Below are positions 29,827-38,991 of a stretch of 38,991 nucleotides of DNA, one piece after another. The number at the start of each line of letters is the position of its first letter. Position 1 is the stretch's first letter. The notes under the pieces are model-generated. The model had not been told where the DNA came from, did not search any database, and saw only the letters and a program-made list of their open reading frames with translations. Location of the stretch: NCBI GenBank assembly GCA_905233385.1, contig CAJOEH010000010.1, positions 1 to 38,991 of the forward strand. The letters run 5' to 3'. Origin of the DNA: an uncultured Oscillospiraceae bacterium. GTDB lineage: Bacteria > Bacillota > Clostridia > Oscillospirales > Oscillospiraceae. The position numbers and the translations under genes were made by a program.

Positions 29827-31146
29827 TTACCCTTCCTTTTTGCCGAACATCTTCGGCATGACGTAGTCCGAAAATTCCCTGACGACGGCTTCGAGGTCGA
29901 TGGTCGTGTACTTGCCGGCGGCGTAGAGGATCTTGCCGCGCACCATCGTCATCACGACGTCGTGACCGCTCACGCAGTAGGCGAGGTGGCTCATCACGTT
30001 ATGACAGGGCATGAGGTGCGGCTGGGTGAAGTCCAGCAGGATCAAGTCGGCGTCCATGCCGACTTTGATCATGCCGCATTCTTTCTCGCGGCCCTGCGCT
30101 CTCGCGCCGCAGACCGTCGCCATCATCAGCGCGGCCTGCGCGGGCAGCGCCTTCGGGTCGAGACTTCTGCCCTTCGCCATGAGGGTCGCCGCGCGGACCT
30201 CCTCGAACATGTCGAGGGTGTTGTTGGAGGCGTTGGAGTCCGTGCCGAGCGCGACGTTCATGCCGGCGCGGATCATATCCTCCACCTTCGCGCAGCCCGA
30301 AGCGAGCTTCAGGTTGGAGCAGGGGTTGTGCACAGCGGTGACCTTCCGTCTGGCGAACAGCGCCATATCCTCCGGGTCGAGCCAGACGCAGTGCGCCGCG
30401 ATGGCGGGACGCGCGTCCCAGACGTGATGGCAGTCCAGAAGCTGCGCCGCCGTCAGGCCGAAGCGCTCCTTGCAAGCCTCGTGCTCCGCCTTCGTCTCGG
30501 AGATATGTACGTGCATGCCGATCCCCTCGTTGATCGCGTACTCGCTGATCGCGTCCCACAGGCGATAGTCGGAGGTATACTCGGCATGGATGGCCGCGTC
30601 CACGCGGATCCTGCCGTTGTCGTAGCCGTGCCATTTTTCTTTCAGCGCGACGGATTCCTGACAGCGAACGTCCTTCTCGAAATCGAAGTCCTGATCCGGG
30701 AACAGCGTCAGGGCGCGGCTCATGTTGGCCTTGATGCCGGACTCCGCGATCGCCTGCGCCACGTCTTCACTGAAGAAGTACATGTCGGAAACGGAGGTCG
30801 TGCCGAACCGCAGGCACTCCGCGATCGACAGGAGGGCGCCCGCCTTGGCGCAGCGGCCGTCCATGCGGTCCTCCGTCGGGAAAATGTAGTCGCTCAGCCA
30901 GGTCTGCAGCTCCACGTCGTCCGCGTAGCCGCGCATCGGCGACATCGGCAGATGGGTGTGGCAGTTGATGAGGCCGGGCATGAGCACCATGCCTTCGCCG
31001 CTCACGATCTTCTGCGGCTGTTCCTCCGGCGCTTTGCGGGAGAGATAGCTGATCTTGCCGTCCGTCACGCCGACGAAGGCGGAGAACAGTACGCGCAGGT
31101 CCTCGTCCATCGTGACGACCGTGACGTTGGAGAATAACGTATCCAT
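29827..31146 (-). CDS. Amidohydrolase, MTA/S-adenosylhomocysteine deaminase-like
   Basis: The 439-residue protein is a TIM-barrel amidohydrolase with metal ligands in NCHTHLPM (near 62), HVHISE, AIAAHCVWL and GTDSNASNNTLD. The order fits the subfamily of methylthioadenosine/S-adenosylhomocysteine/5'-deoxyadenosine deaminases and related chlorohydrolases (MtaD, DadD). A deaminated purine nucleoside product is the most likely outcome, which would recycle methylation or radical-SAM by-products, but guanine deaminase-like substrates are not excluded. It lies two bases before the flippase gene, in one transcript with it; a functional link is not obvious. Confidence 0.82.
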   Translation of the reverse strand: MDTLFSNVTVVTMDEDLRVLFSAFVGVTDGKISYLSRKAPEEQPQKIVSGEGMVLMPGLINCHTHLPMSPMRGYADDVELQTWLSDYIFPTEDRMDGRCAKAGALLSIAECLRFGTTSVSDMYFFSEDVAQAIAESGIKANMSRALTLFPDQDFDFEKDVRCQESVALKEKWHGYDNGRIRVDAAIHAEYTSDYRLWDAISEYAINEGIGMHVHISETKAEHEACKERFGLTAAQLLDCHHVWDARPAIAAHCVWLDPEDMALFARRKVTAVHNPCSNLKLASGCAKVEDMIRAGMNVALGTDSNASNNTLDMFEEVRAATLMAKGRSLDPKALPAQAALMMATVCGARAQGREKECGMIKVGMDADLILLDFTQPHLMPCHNVMSHLAYCVSGHDVVMTMVRGKILYAAGKYTTIDLEAVVREFSDYVMPKMFGKKEG

Positions 31147-31187
31147 AGGGTAAATCCTTTCAGATTTCGTAAAGTACTCCCGTTTCT

Positions 31188-31453
31188 GTCATTGCGAGGC
31201 TGCGTCAGCACCCGCGGGTGCGCAGCCGTTGGCGGCTTTGCCGCCTTACGGATGCGGCCCACCCCTTGCGGGTGCAATCTGTCCCTATCAACGCGGGACG
31301 CTTTTTGTGATACGATACAAGTACCATACCTGCGACGGACAGATTGCCCGACAAGCGGGCAATGACAAAACAAGGTAATCTCTCGAAAAATGTTACACAT
31401 GCCAATCCTGCGAGGCACAGATTGCCACGCCGCTTACAGCGGCTCGCAATGAC
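31188..31453. repeat. Composite dispersed repeat with GTCATTGC ends, about 266 bp
   Basis: This is the second copy of the element at 21918-22186, in the same orientation, with the same module order. Its stem-loop inserts differ (for example CCCGCGGG and GCCCGACAAGCGGGC here). It fills the gap between the amidohydrolase and hemZ genes; no other feature is seen in 31147-31465 except the amidohydrolase ribosome binding site. Confidence 0.8.
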
Positions 31454-31465
31454 AGGATCGGGAAC

Positions 31466-32920
31466 TTATTTCGCCGGTTGGGAAAGCAGGGCGAACGCCT
31501 CGTCCTTCTGGCGCAAAACGTCGTCGATGCGCTCGACATACTGCTGCGGGAACTTCGGGTTGTGGAAGCGTTCGAGCCTGCCGTTCGGCAGGTTGATCTT
31601 CGTCATGCCGCCGCCTCCGAGGGCGACGACGGAATGCAGTTCCTCCATCATGTAGATGTTGTACAGTCCCGCGAAGCCCGGCTTGCACCAGCCGACGTTC
31701 TCAAAGCTGCCGGACATGTACTTCTGCCGGTAGAGGTAGTAGGGCGCGTAGCCCTCTTCGCGCAGGCGGCGCTCCGCCGTTTCCAGCATATCGCGCACCT
31801 CGTCCGCCGTCGGGAGCCGCAGGCGGTCGAAGTAGAGATCCGCGCCCTTTTTGAGCGCGAGGGTGTGCACCGTCACGTTCGTCGGGCGCAGCGCCAGCAC
31901 CTGTTCCAGCGAATCCGCAAAGGAATCCGGCGTGTCCGTCGGCAGGCCGGCGATCAGGTCCATGTTGATCCCCTCAAAGCCGGCGCGGACTGCGTCGCGG
32001 AAGGCGGTCACGGTCTGTTCGCCGGTGTGGCGGCGGCCGATACATTCCAGCACCGCGTCGTTCATCGTCTGCGGGTTGATGCTCATGCGGTCGCAGCCGA
32101 GCGCGCGGATCGCTTTCAGCTTCGTGAAGCTCAGCGTGTCGGGTCTGCCGCCCTCCACGGTATATTCTAACAGGTCTGTCAAGTCGAAGTTCGCGGCGAT
32201 CGTCTCCATCAGCCGCTGCATCTGCGAAGTCGACAGAGTCGTCGGCGTGCCGCCGCCGATATAGAGGGTGCGGACGCGTTTTCCCGACTGTTTCAGCAGG
32301 TTGCCGACGTGGGCGATCTCCTTCTCCAGCGCGTCCAAAAACAGCGGGAGCTGATCTTTCAGCCGCTCGACGGAAGTGCTGACGAAGCTGCAATAGGCGC
32401 AGCGCGTCGGGCAGAAGGGAATGCCCATGTAGACGGAAACGTCGTTCTCGCGCAAGCGCTTCGCCGCCTCGACGGTCGCCAGCGACGCCTCGATGCACAG
32501 CTTTCGCCGCTCGGGCGAAACGTGGTAGAGGTCCTGCATCAGGCGGTCGGCGCTCACAGGGTCGCCGCCGGAAAGCAGGTGGCGCGTGGTCAGTTTCGTC
32601 GGCCGCACGCCGGACAGGCTGCCCCACTCGGGCGCCTGCCGGAGCTGCATCGCCGCGGCGTAGTAGGCGTTTTGCAGGAGGCGGCGCACGGCGGGCACGT
32701 CGTCCGTCAGACGGATGCGCCGCGCGGCGAACGCCGTCTGCCCGCGCAGGGTGATCTTCGCGGTCGCCGTCAGGAAAACCCTGCCCTTCGACAGCGCGGA
32801 GACCGCGCCGTCGCCCGAAAAGGGCGCGTCGACCGGCTCCATGCTCTCCTCCGGGAACAGCGCAAGCTGTAACTGCTCCACCGCGTAGCGGTCCTCATGA
32901 CCGCGCAGATATAATTTCAT
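31466..32920 (-). CDS. hemZ: Radical SAM coproporphyrinogen III oxidase-like protein HemZ
   Basis: The 484-residue protein has a variable N-terminal region, then a radical SAM domain with the cluster motif PFCPTRCAYC (Cys near 169, 173, 176), the GGGTPT motif and a late HemN-like C-terminal part (YYLYRQKYMSGSFENVGW). HemZ is the Firmicute homologue of oxygen-independent coproporphyrinogen dehydrogenase; whether it makes haem in organisms lacking the rest of the pathway is unsettled. Location at the end of the recJ-rel-dtd-MBL block is the usual Clostridia order. GAGG precedes the ATG. Confidence 0.9.
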   Translation of the reverse strand: MKLYLRGHEDRYAVEQLQLALFPEESMEPVDAPFSGDGAVSALSKGRVFLTATAKITLRGQTAFAARRIRLTDDVPAVRRLLQNAYYAAAMQLRQAPEWGSLSGVRPTKLTTRHLLSGGDPVSADRLMQDLYHVSPERRKLCIEASLATVEAAKRLRENDVSVYMGIPFCPTRCAYCSFVSTSVERLKDQLPLFLDALEKEIAHVGNLLKQSGKRVRTLYIGGGTPTTLSTSQMQRLMETIAANFDLTDLLEYTVEGGRPDTLSFTKLKAIRALGCDRMSINPQTMNDAVLECIGRRHTGEQTVTAFRDAVRAGFEGINMDLIAGLPTDTPDSFADSLEQVLALRPTNVTVHTLALKKGADLYFDRLRLPTADEVRDMLETAERRLREEGYAPYYLYRQKYMSGSFENVGWCKPGFAGLYNIYMMEELHSVVALGGGGMTKINLPNGRLERFHNPKFPQQYVERIDDVLRQKDEAFALLSQPAK

Positions 32921-32936
32921 ATCGATTCCTCAATTT

Positions 32937-33011
32937 CGTAGGGAGGCATCCCCAGATGCCTCCGCAAAGCGGCACGTTCACGGCGGAGCGATGAGGGCAT
33001 CGCTCCCTACG
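32937..33011. repeat. MITE-like dispersed repeat, CGTAGGGAGGC type
   Basis: It has the same CGTAGGGAG/CTCCCTACG ends and the same inner blocks (GGCATCCCC, GATGCCTCCG, GGAGCGATGAGGGCATCG) as 18907-18996, with a shorter middle. It sits inside the operon between the MBL hydrolase gene and hemZ, where its RNA hairpin could affect read-through or mRNA processing. Confidence 0.82.
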
Positions 33012-33029
33012 AAAGAATTGAATTGTCGC

Positions 33030-33605
33030 TCATCGGATCCAGGCGCGTTCGCGCTCTAAGGTCGTCGCGCCGCCGTGGCCGGGCAGGACGGTGAGGTTTC
33101 CCGGGATCGCGGCGAGGCGCGCAAGGCTTTCGCGCAGCTCGGTCATGCTGCCCCCGGGCAGGTCCGTCCGTCCGCAGCCTCCCGCAAAGAGGGTGTCGCC
33201 GGAAAACAGCGCGTTCTCACAGCGCAGGCAGACGGAGCCGGGCGTATGGCCGGGCGTCTCCATCACGGTGAAGGTCAGCCTGCCCACCTGCACGGTCGAA
33301 CCTTCCTGATACGGGTCGGTATAATACAATTCGCCGTTCGTCAGCCAGCTCGGCATGGCGCGATCCTTTTCGTTCATCCAGACGGGGCAGTGCGCCGCGT
33401 CCGCGATCGCTTTCACGCCGCCGACGTGGTCGAAATGGCCGTGCGTCAGCAGGATCGCCGCGATCTGCAGCTGCTCCTGCGCGGCGCGGGTCAGGATCGC
33501 CTCCGGCTCGTAGCCGGGGTCGATGACCGCCGTCACGCCGTTTTCGTCGCTCACCAGATAGCAGTTGGTCTGAAAGTCTCCCAGAGTCAGGGTGCGTATC
33601 TTCAT
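33030..33605 (-). CDS. MBL-fold metallo-hydrolase, glyoxalase II-like
   Basis: The 191-residue protein contains the metallo-beta-lactamase motif HGHFDHVGG (near 55-63), TPGHTPGSV with the next metal histidine, an aspartate in FSGDTLFAGGCGRTDLPGG and a last histidine in LPGHGG. It is the short YcbL/GloB-like type often found beside dtd and rel in Firmicutes, cytoplasmic, acting on thioesters such as S-lactoylglutathione-like adducts; the real substrate is not known. It starts eight bases after dtd. Confidence 0.88.
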   Translation of the reverse strand: MKIRTLTLGDFQTNCYLVSDENGVTAVIDPGYEPEAILTRAAQEQLQIAAILLTHGHFDHVGGVKAIADAAHCPVWMNEKDRAMPSWLTNGELYYTDPYQEGSTVQVGRLTFTVMETPGHTPGSVCLRCENALFSGDTLFAGGCGRTDLPGGSMTELRESLARLAAIPGNLTVLPGHGGATTLERERAWIR

Positions 33606-33612
33606 CGTAACC

Positions 33613-34061
33613 TCACATCAGTTCGTCCGTATCCAGCAGGATCGTCACCGGCCCGTCGTTCTCCGACGCGACCAGCATCTCCGCGCCGAATCGGCCGTGC
33701 TCCGGCTCGAAGCCGCGCTCACGGCACTCGTCCAAAAACATCTCATACAGCGGGATCGCGGTCTCGGGGCCCGCCGCGCCGATGAAGCTCGGCCGCTTGC
33801 CCTTTTTGCAGTCCGCGTAGAGGGTGAACTGGCTGACGACCAGCACCTGCCCGCCCACCGCATGGAGGTCTAAATTCATTTTATCGTTTTCGTCGCGGAA
33901 AATGCGCAGGCCGAGCGCTTTTTCCGCGAGCTTTTTGCACTGCGCGGGCGTGTCGCCGGGCGCGACGCCGAGGAGGATCAGGAAGCCCTTCCCGATCCTG
34001 CCGACGGTTTCTCCCGCGATCGTGACGGACGCGCTCTTCACGCGCGTGACCACCGCCCGCA

Positions 34062-34062
<1 letters not shown>
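33613..34062 (-). CDS. dtd: D-aminoacyl-tRNA deacylase
   Basis: The enzyme removes D-amino acids and glycine mischarged onto tRNA. At 149 residues it has the usual length, begins MRAVVTRVKSASVTI, and shows the two signature motifs: SQFTLYA (near 78-84) and the Gly-cis-Pro motif in ENDGPVTI near the C terminus. Its ATG shares one base with the rel stop codon (TGATG), so it is translationally coupled to rel. Confidence 0.95.
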
Positions 34063-36230
<2,168 letters not shown>

Positions 36231-38267
36231 TCAATCACCTCGCAGGGAGCGAAAAATGCTGCTGTTTTCCAGCGGGTTGGGGCCGTTTTCCGGCGTGAGA
36301 CAGATCTCGATCATCGCGCGCTCGCGCTCGAAGCGGAGCAGGCCGAGCTCCTGCAAAATCGCGAGGCAGCTCAGGGTTCGGCGGATCGAGTGGCGTTCGT
36401 CCGTCCATTCGGCGATGGACGAGGCGAGCGCGGACAGCTCCGAGCGCACCGGCCAGCCGGAGGGGACGCGCCCGGTCAGATAGTGCCAGACGTCCACGAC
36501 GTCGGCGCGTTCCGGCGCGATCGCCGCCTGCTCGATCCGGCTCAGGGGCTTGCCCGCGCTGAAGCGGTCGAACAGGTAGCTCACGGAGGTGCGGCGGATG
36601 TCGATCAGGCTGAGCTGGATCGCCCTCGTGCCGCGGTATTCGTTGATCTGCAGGTGGAACGCCGCGTCGATGCGCTCGCCCGCCTCCAGTTTTTTCGACA
36701 GATTGCCCGCGGAGAAATAGATCGCCTGCAGACTCGTTCCGTCCGGCGCGCGCAGGCGCAGCCGCAGGTGCTTCCCGCCGCCGACCGTGCTGACGCGCTC
36801 GACCGTCAGTTCGCTGATGCAGAACACCGGCTTCGGACAGCCCGTGCCGCACGGCTCGAGCTGGGAGAGGCCGTCGACGTTTTCCTCGGTCAGCAGGTCC
36901 GCCGTCACCTCGCAGTCGACTTCCAGCGCGGATTTCGCCTGTCCCGAGGCGGCAAACTCCTCCGTGCGGCGGCAGATCCGGCGGCGGAATTCGTCGATAT
37001 TGCTCCGCAGGATCGTAAAGCCCGCCGCGAGCTCGTGGCCGCCGTAGCCCTCCAGAAGATCGGACATATCCGACAGGGAGGAGAAAAGGTTGAAGCCGCC
37101 GTAGGAGCGGGAGGACGCCTTGCCGCGCTCTCCGTTCAGACAGATCAGGAAGGTCGGGCGGCAGAATTCCTCGCACAGGCGCGAGGCGACGATGCCGACC
37201 ACGCCCTGATGCCAGCTTTCGCCGGCGAGGACGATTGCGCTGTCCGAGCCCTTCCTGCCTCGCAGGGAGGCGACAGCCTCGCGATAGATCTCTAATTCGG
37301 TCGCCTGCCGCTCGCGGTTGAGGCGGCAGAGCGTTTCGGCGAGCTCCGCGGCCTCCGCGGGGTCTTCCGTCAGGAAGAGCTGGACCGCGAGCTCCGCGTG
37401 CTCCATGCGGCCGGCGGCGTTGATCCGCGGCGCGAGCACGTAGCCGATGGTCGAAGCGGTGATCGGCTGCGTATCGCAGCCGCAGGCGTGCATCAGGGCG
37501 CGGACGCCGAGGTTCTTCGGCTGCTGCAGGGCTGAAAGCCCCTGCACGACCAGACGGCGGTTTTCGCCGCTGAGCGGCATGACGTCCGCGATCGTGCCGA
37601 GGCAGAAGAGGTCCGCATAGCGGGCGGCGATTTCTTCCTGATCGCCGTGCAGGGCGGCGGCCAGCTTGAACGCGATGCCGACGCCGCAGAGGTTCGTGTG
37701 CGGATAGGTGCGGTCGGCTCGGTGCGGGTCGATGACGGCCGCCGCCTTCGGCAGCTCGTCCTTGCACTCGTGGTGATCGGTAACGACCAGCGTGATCCCC
37801 ATCCGGGCGCACTTCTCCGCCTCTTCGAGGGCGGTGATGCCGCAGTCCACGGTGACGATCAGGCGCACGCCGTCCTCATAGAGCTGGTCGATCGCGCCGT
37901 TGTTCAGCCCGTAGCCCTCCTCCAGTCTGCCCGGAATATGGGCGACGCAATCCGCGCCGACGGAGCGCAGGTAGTCCGTCAGCAGGCAGGTGGCCGTGAT
38001 GCCGTCGACGTCGTAGTCGCCGAACACCGCGATCTTCGTATTTTCTTCGATCCCCTTTCGGATCGTCCGCACCGCGGCGTCCATTTCCTTCATCAGGAAG
38101 GGGTCTGTCAGCGGCGCGTCGCTGCGCAGGAGCTCCGCGGCCTTTTCCGGCGTGTCAAAGCCTCTGCCGCACAGGACGCAGGCCGTCAGCGTGCTGTAGC
38201 CCGCCGCCTGCAGTGTCTTTACTTTTTCTTCCTCCGGCGCCGCAATTTTCCAAGTTCCGTACTTCAC
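36231..38267 (-). CDS. recJ: Single-stranded-DNA-specific 5'-3' exonuclease RecJ
   Basis: The 678-residue nuclease acts in recombination and mismatch repair. It has the DHH motifs DYDVDG (near 85), VTDHHECKDELP, GTIADVMPL and the DHHA1 motif GGHELAAGFT, then an OB-like region and an additional C-terminal helical domain. The start is GTG at 38267, preceded by GGGATGG; no ATG fits better. It is the first gene of the recJ-rel-dtd-MBL-hemZ run. In many Firmicutes apt lies between recJ and rel; it is absent here. Confidence 0.94.
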   Translation of the reverse strand: MKYGTWKIAAPEEEKVKTLQAAGYSTLTACVLCGRGFDTPEKAAELLRSDAPLTDPFLMKEMDAAVRTIRKGIEENTKIAVFGDYDVDGITATCLLTDYLRSVGADCVAHIPGRLEEGYGLNNGAIDQLYEDGVRLIVTVDCGITALEEAEKCARMGITLVVTDHHECKDELPKAAAVIDPHRADRTYPHTNLCGVGIAFKLAAALHGDQEEIAARYADLFCLGTIADVMPLSGENRRLVVQGLSALQQPKNLGVRALMHACGCDTQPITASTIGYVLAPRINAAGRMEHAELAVQLFLTEDPAEAAELAETLCRLNRERQATELEIYREAVASLRGRKGSDSAIVLAGESWHQGVVGIVASRLCEEFCRPTFLICLNGERGKASSRSYGGFNLFSSLSDMSDLLEGYGGHELAAGFTILRSNIDEFRRRICRRTEEFAASGQAKSALEVDCEVTADLLTEENVDGLSQLEPCGTGCPKPVFCISELTVERVSTVGGGKHLRLRLRAPDGTSLQAIYFSAGNLSKKLEAGERIDAAFHLQINEYRGTRAIQLSLIDIRRTSVSYLFDRFSAGKPLSRIEQAAIAPERADVVDVWHYLTGRVPSGWPVRSELSALASSIAEWTDERHSIRRTLSCLAILQELGLLRFERERAMIEICLTPENGPNPLENSSIFRSLRGD

Positions 38268-38298
38268 CTAATACCATCCCATTATCATTTTTCTTTCT

Positions 38299-38327
38299 AT
38301 TATAGCAAATTTTCCCGCCGCGCACAA
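38299..38327 (-). promoter_or_regulatory. Promoter of the recJ-rel-dtd operon
   Basis: On the minus strand TTGTGC is followed after 17 bases by a perfect TATAAT. The recJ GTG is 31 bases downstream of the -10. It is the only good promoter seen upstream of the five-gene run. Confidence 0.72.
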
Positions 38328-38388
38328 TAGAAGACGCAGAAAAAACGGCCGTAACGGTGTAAAATCGTGAACAAACCGTGAATTCTGC

Positions 38389-38426
38389 GCGGGAAATCTT
38401 GTAAATTCCCGCAGCCGTATTATAAT
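38389..38426 (+). promoter_or_regulatory. Promoter of the zinc-ribbon gene with an inverted repeat over the -35
   Basis: TTGTAA (38399-38404) and TATAAT (38421-38426) are 16 bases apart. GCGGGAA (38389-38395) and TTCCCGC (38406-38412) form a perfect inverted repeat around the -35. Transcription would start only about 10 bases before the ATG, so the leader is very short. Confidence 0.6.
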
Positions 38427-38443
38427 AGGCATGGTGATATGCA

Positions 38444-38854
38444 ATGCTCAGACGTTTCGGCGAATCTTTCCGCCGCTTTATGTACGGCCGCTACGGCAGC
38501 GATGAACTGAATTTTGCCCTTCTGATCGCCGCGGTCGCGATCAGCCTGATCAACCTGACCCTGTCGCGTTTTCTGGGCGGCAGTTTCGTCTATGCGCGGA
38601 TCGTCTCTCCGATCCTCTATCTGCTGATCCTCGGACTGCTCGGCTTCAGCCTCGCCCGTTCCCTCTCGCGCAACATCTATGCGCGGCAGAAGGAGAACCG
38701 CTGGTTCCGCCGGCAGTGGGCGCGCATCCGCGACCGGAACAACCGCTACTATCGCTGCCCGAAGTGCAGCCAGACCGTCCGCGTTCCGAAGGGCAAAGGA
38801 AAAATCAGCATCCACTGCCCGAAATGCGGAGAAAAGTTCATCAAAAAGACGTAA
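38444..38854 (+). CDS. Small membrane protein with C-terminal zinc ribbon
   Basis: The 136-residue protein has two predicted membrane helices (FALLIAAVAISLINLTL and IVSPILYLLILGLLGFSLA, about 24-70), a basic linker (RRQWARIRDRNNR) and a C-terminal four-cysteine ribbon: CPKC near 104-107 and CPKCG near 125-129, separated by VRVPKGKGKI. This layout is common among unnamed Clostridia proteins. The ribbon should face the cytoplasm after two spans and may bind nucleic acid or another protein; no function is known. The ribosome binding site is weak (GGTGAT). Confidence 0.75.
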   Translation: MLRRFGESFRRFMYGRYGSDELNFALLIAAVAISLINLTLSRFLGGSFVYARIVSPILYLLILGLLGFSLARSLSRNIYARQKENRWFRRQWARIRDRNNRYYRCPKCSQTVRVPKGKGKISIHCPKCGEKFIKKT

Positions 38855-38882
38855 AAACGGAGTGCCGAAGCACTCCGTTTTT
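38853..38882 (+). terminator. Rho-independent terminator of the zinc-ribbon gene
   Basis: A 13-bp stem AAAAACGGAGTGC with its complement closes on a CGAA tetraloop and ends in TTTTT. It overlaps the gene's TAA stop codon. The IS30 terminal repeat begins about 12 bases later. Confidence 0.92.
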
Positions 38883-38893
38883 CGTTCTATATG

Positions 38894-38991
38894 GTGAATT
38901 ATACTATCAAGTGCAACACTTGAAGAAAGATTGAAAGTTCATACGAAACTCGTGTAGAATGGAGCTACCACACAACCAATTTACAGAGGAG
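38894..38991 (+). mobile_element. Left end of an IS30-family element, cut by the window edge
   Basis: GTGAATT and AAGTGCAACA blocks (38894-38918) match the complement of the repeat at 74-98, with a variable middle. About 65 bases of leader follow, ending in AGAGGAG at the last bases of the window, a ribosome binding site for a plus-strand transposase gene that lies just outside. The order terminal repeat, leader, ribosome binding site is what the 5' end of an IS30 element shows. Confidence 0.68.

Overview
The window looks like a piece of a GC-rich Clostridia chromosome, most likely an uncultured gut Oscillospirales/Ruminococcaceae-type Firmicute. The reasons are: SLH-anchored secreted proteins, RNase Y, HemZ, the block recJ-rel-dtd-MBL hydrolase-hemZ, a spoVB/yabM-like flippase next to HU and a YabO/RqcP-type S4 protein, AGGAGG ribosome binding sites, and TATAAT-type promoters that stand out from the GC-rich coding sequence. 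Taxon assignment is inference; there is no 16S gene here.

Layout. Both ends of the window are ends of IS30-family elements in the same orientation: the last 27 codons of a transposase plus its terminal repeat at the left, and a matching terminal repeat plus a ribosome binding site at the right. Positions 103-9247 hold secreted or surface genes on the minus strand: a PHP-domain protein with eight cysteine repeats and SLH domains, a proline-rich ferritin-like protein, and a large secreted endonuclease I-type protein. A polysaccharide pyruvyl transferase gene and a tRNA-Leu(UAG) follow at 9385-10890; the interval between them can fold and carries a second, degraded copy of a tRNA 3' end. rny (11196-12737, plus strand) has its own strong promoter. 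Another SLH surface protein lies at 12948-16529. A minus-strand operon at 16697-18825 encodes an AbrB-like regulator, an ABC-2 exporter and a small P-loop protein. A two-component system with a PDZ protein occupies 19058-21717.

Positions 22290-26967 (plus) form a one-carbon operon: fhs, fchA, folD and a DUF1576-like membrane protein. FolD has lost residues needed for cyclohydrolase activity while a dedicated cyclohydrolase (fchA) sits directly upstream, so the three enzymes appear to divide the formate to methylene-THF route into three single-function steps. After it comes an unusual array of mini-hairpins separated by a GTCTTCATTA-like spacer.

Positions 27285-31146 (minus) hold the S4 protein, HU, a flippase with an inserted 38-residue tandem repeat, and an amidohydrolase. 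Positions 31466-38267 (minus) hold hemZ, an MBL hydrolase, dtd, rel and recJ, with a recJ promoter at 38299-38327. A small membrane zinc-ribbon protein (38444-38854, plus) ends the window before the second IS30 end.

Two families of short palindromic dispersed repeats (GTCATTGC-type and CGTAGGGAGGC-type) fill most of the larger intergenic gaps.
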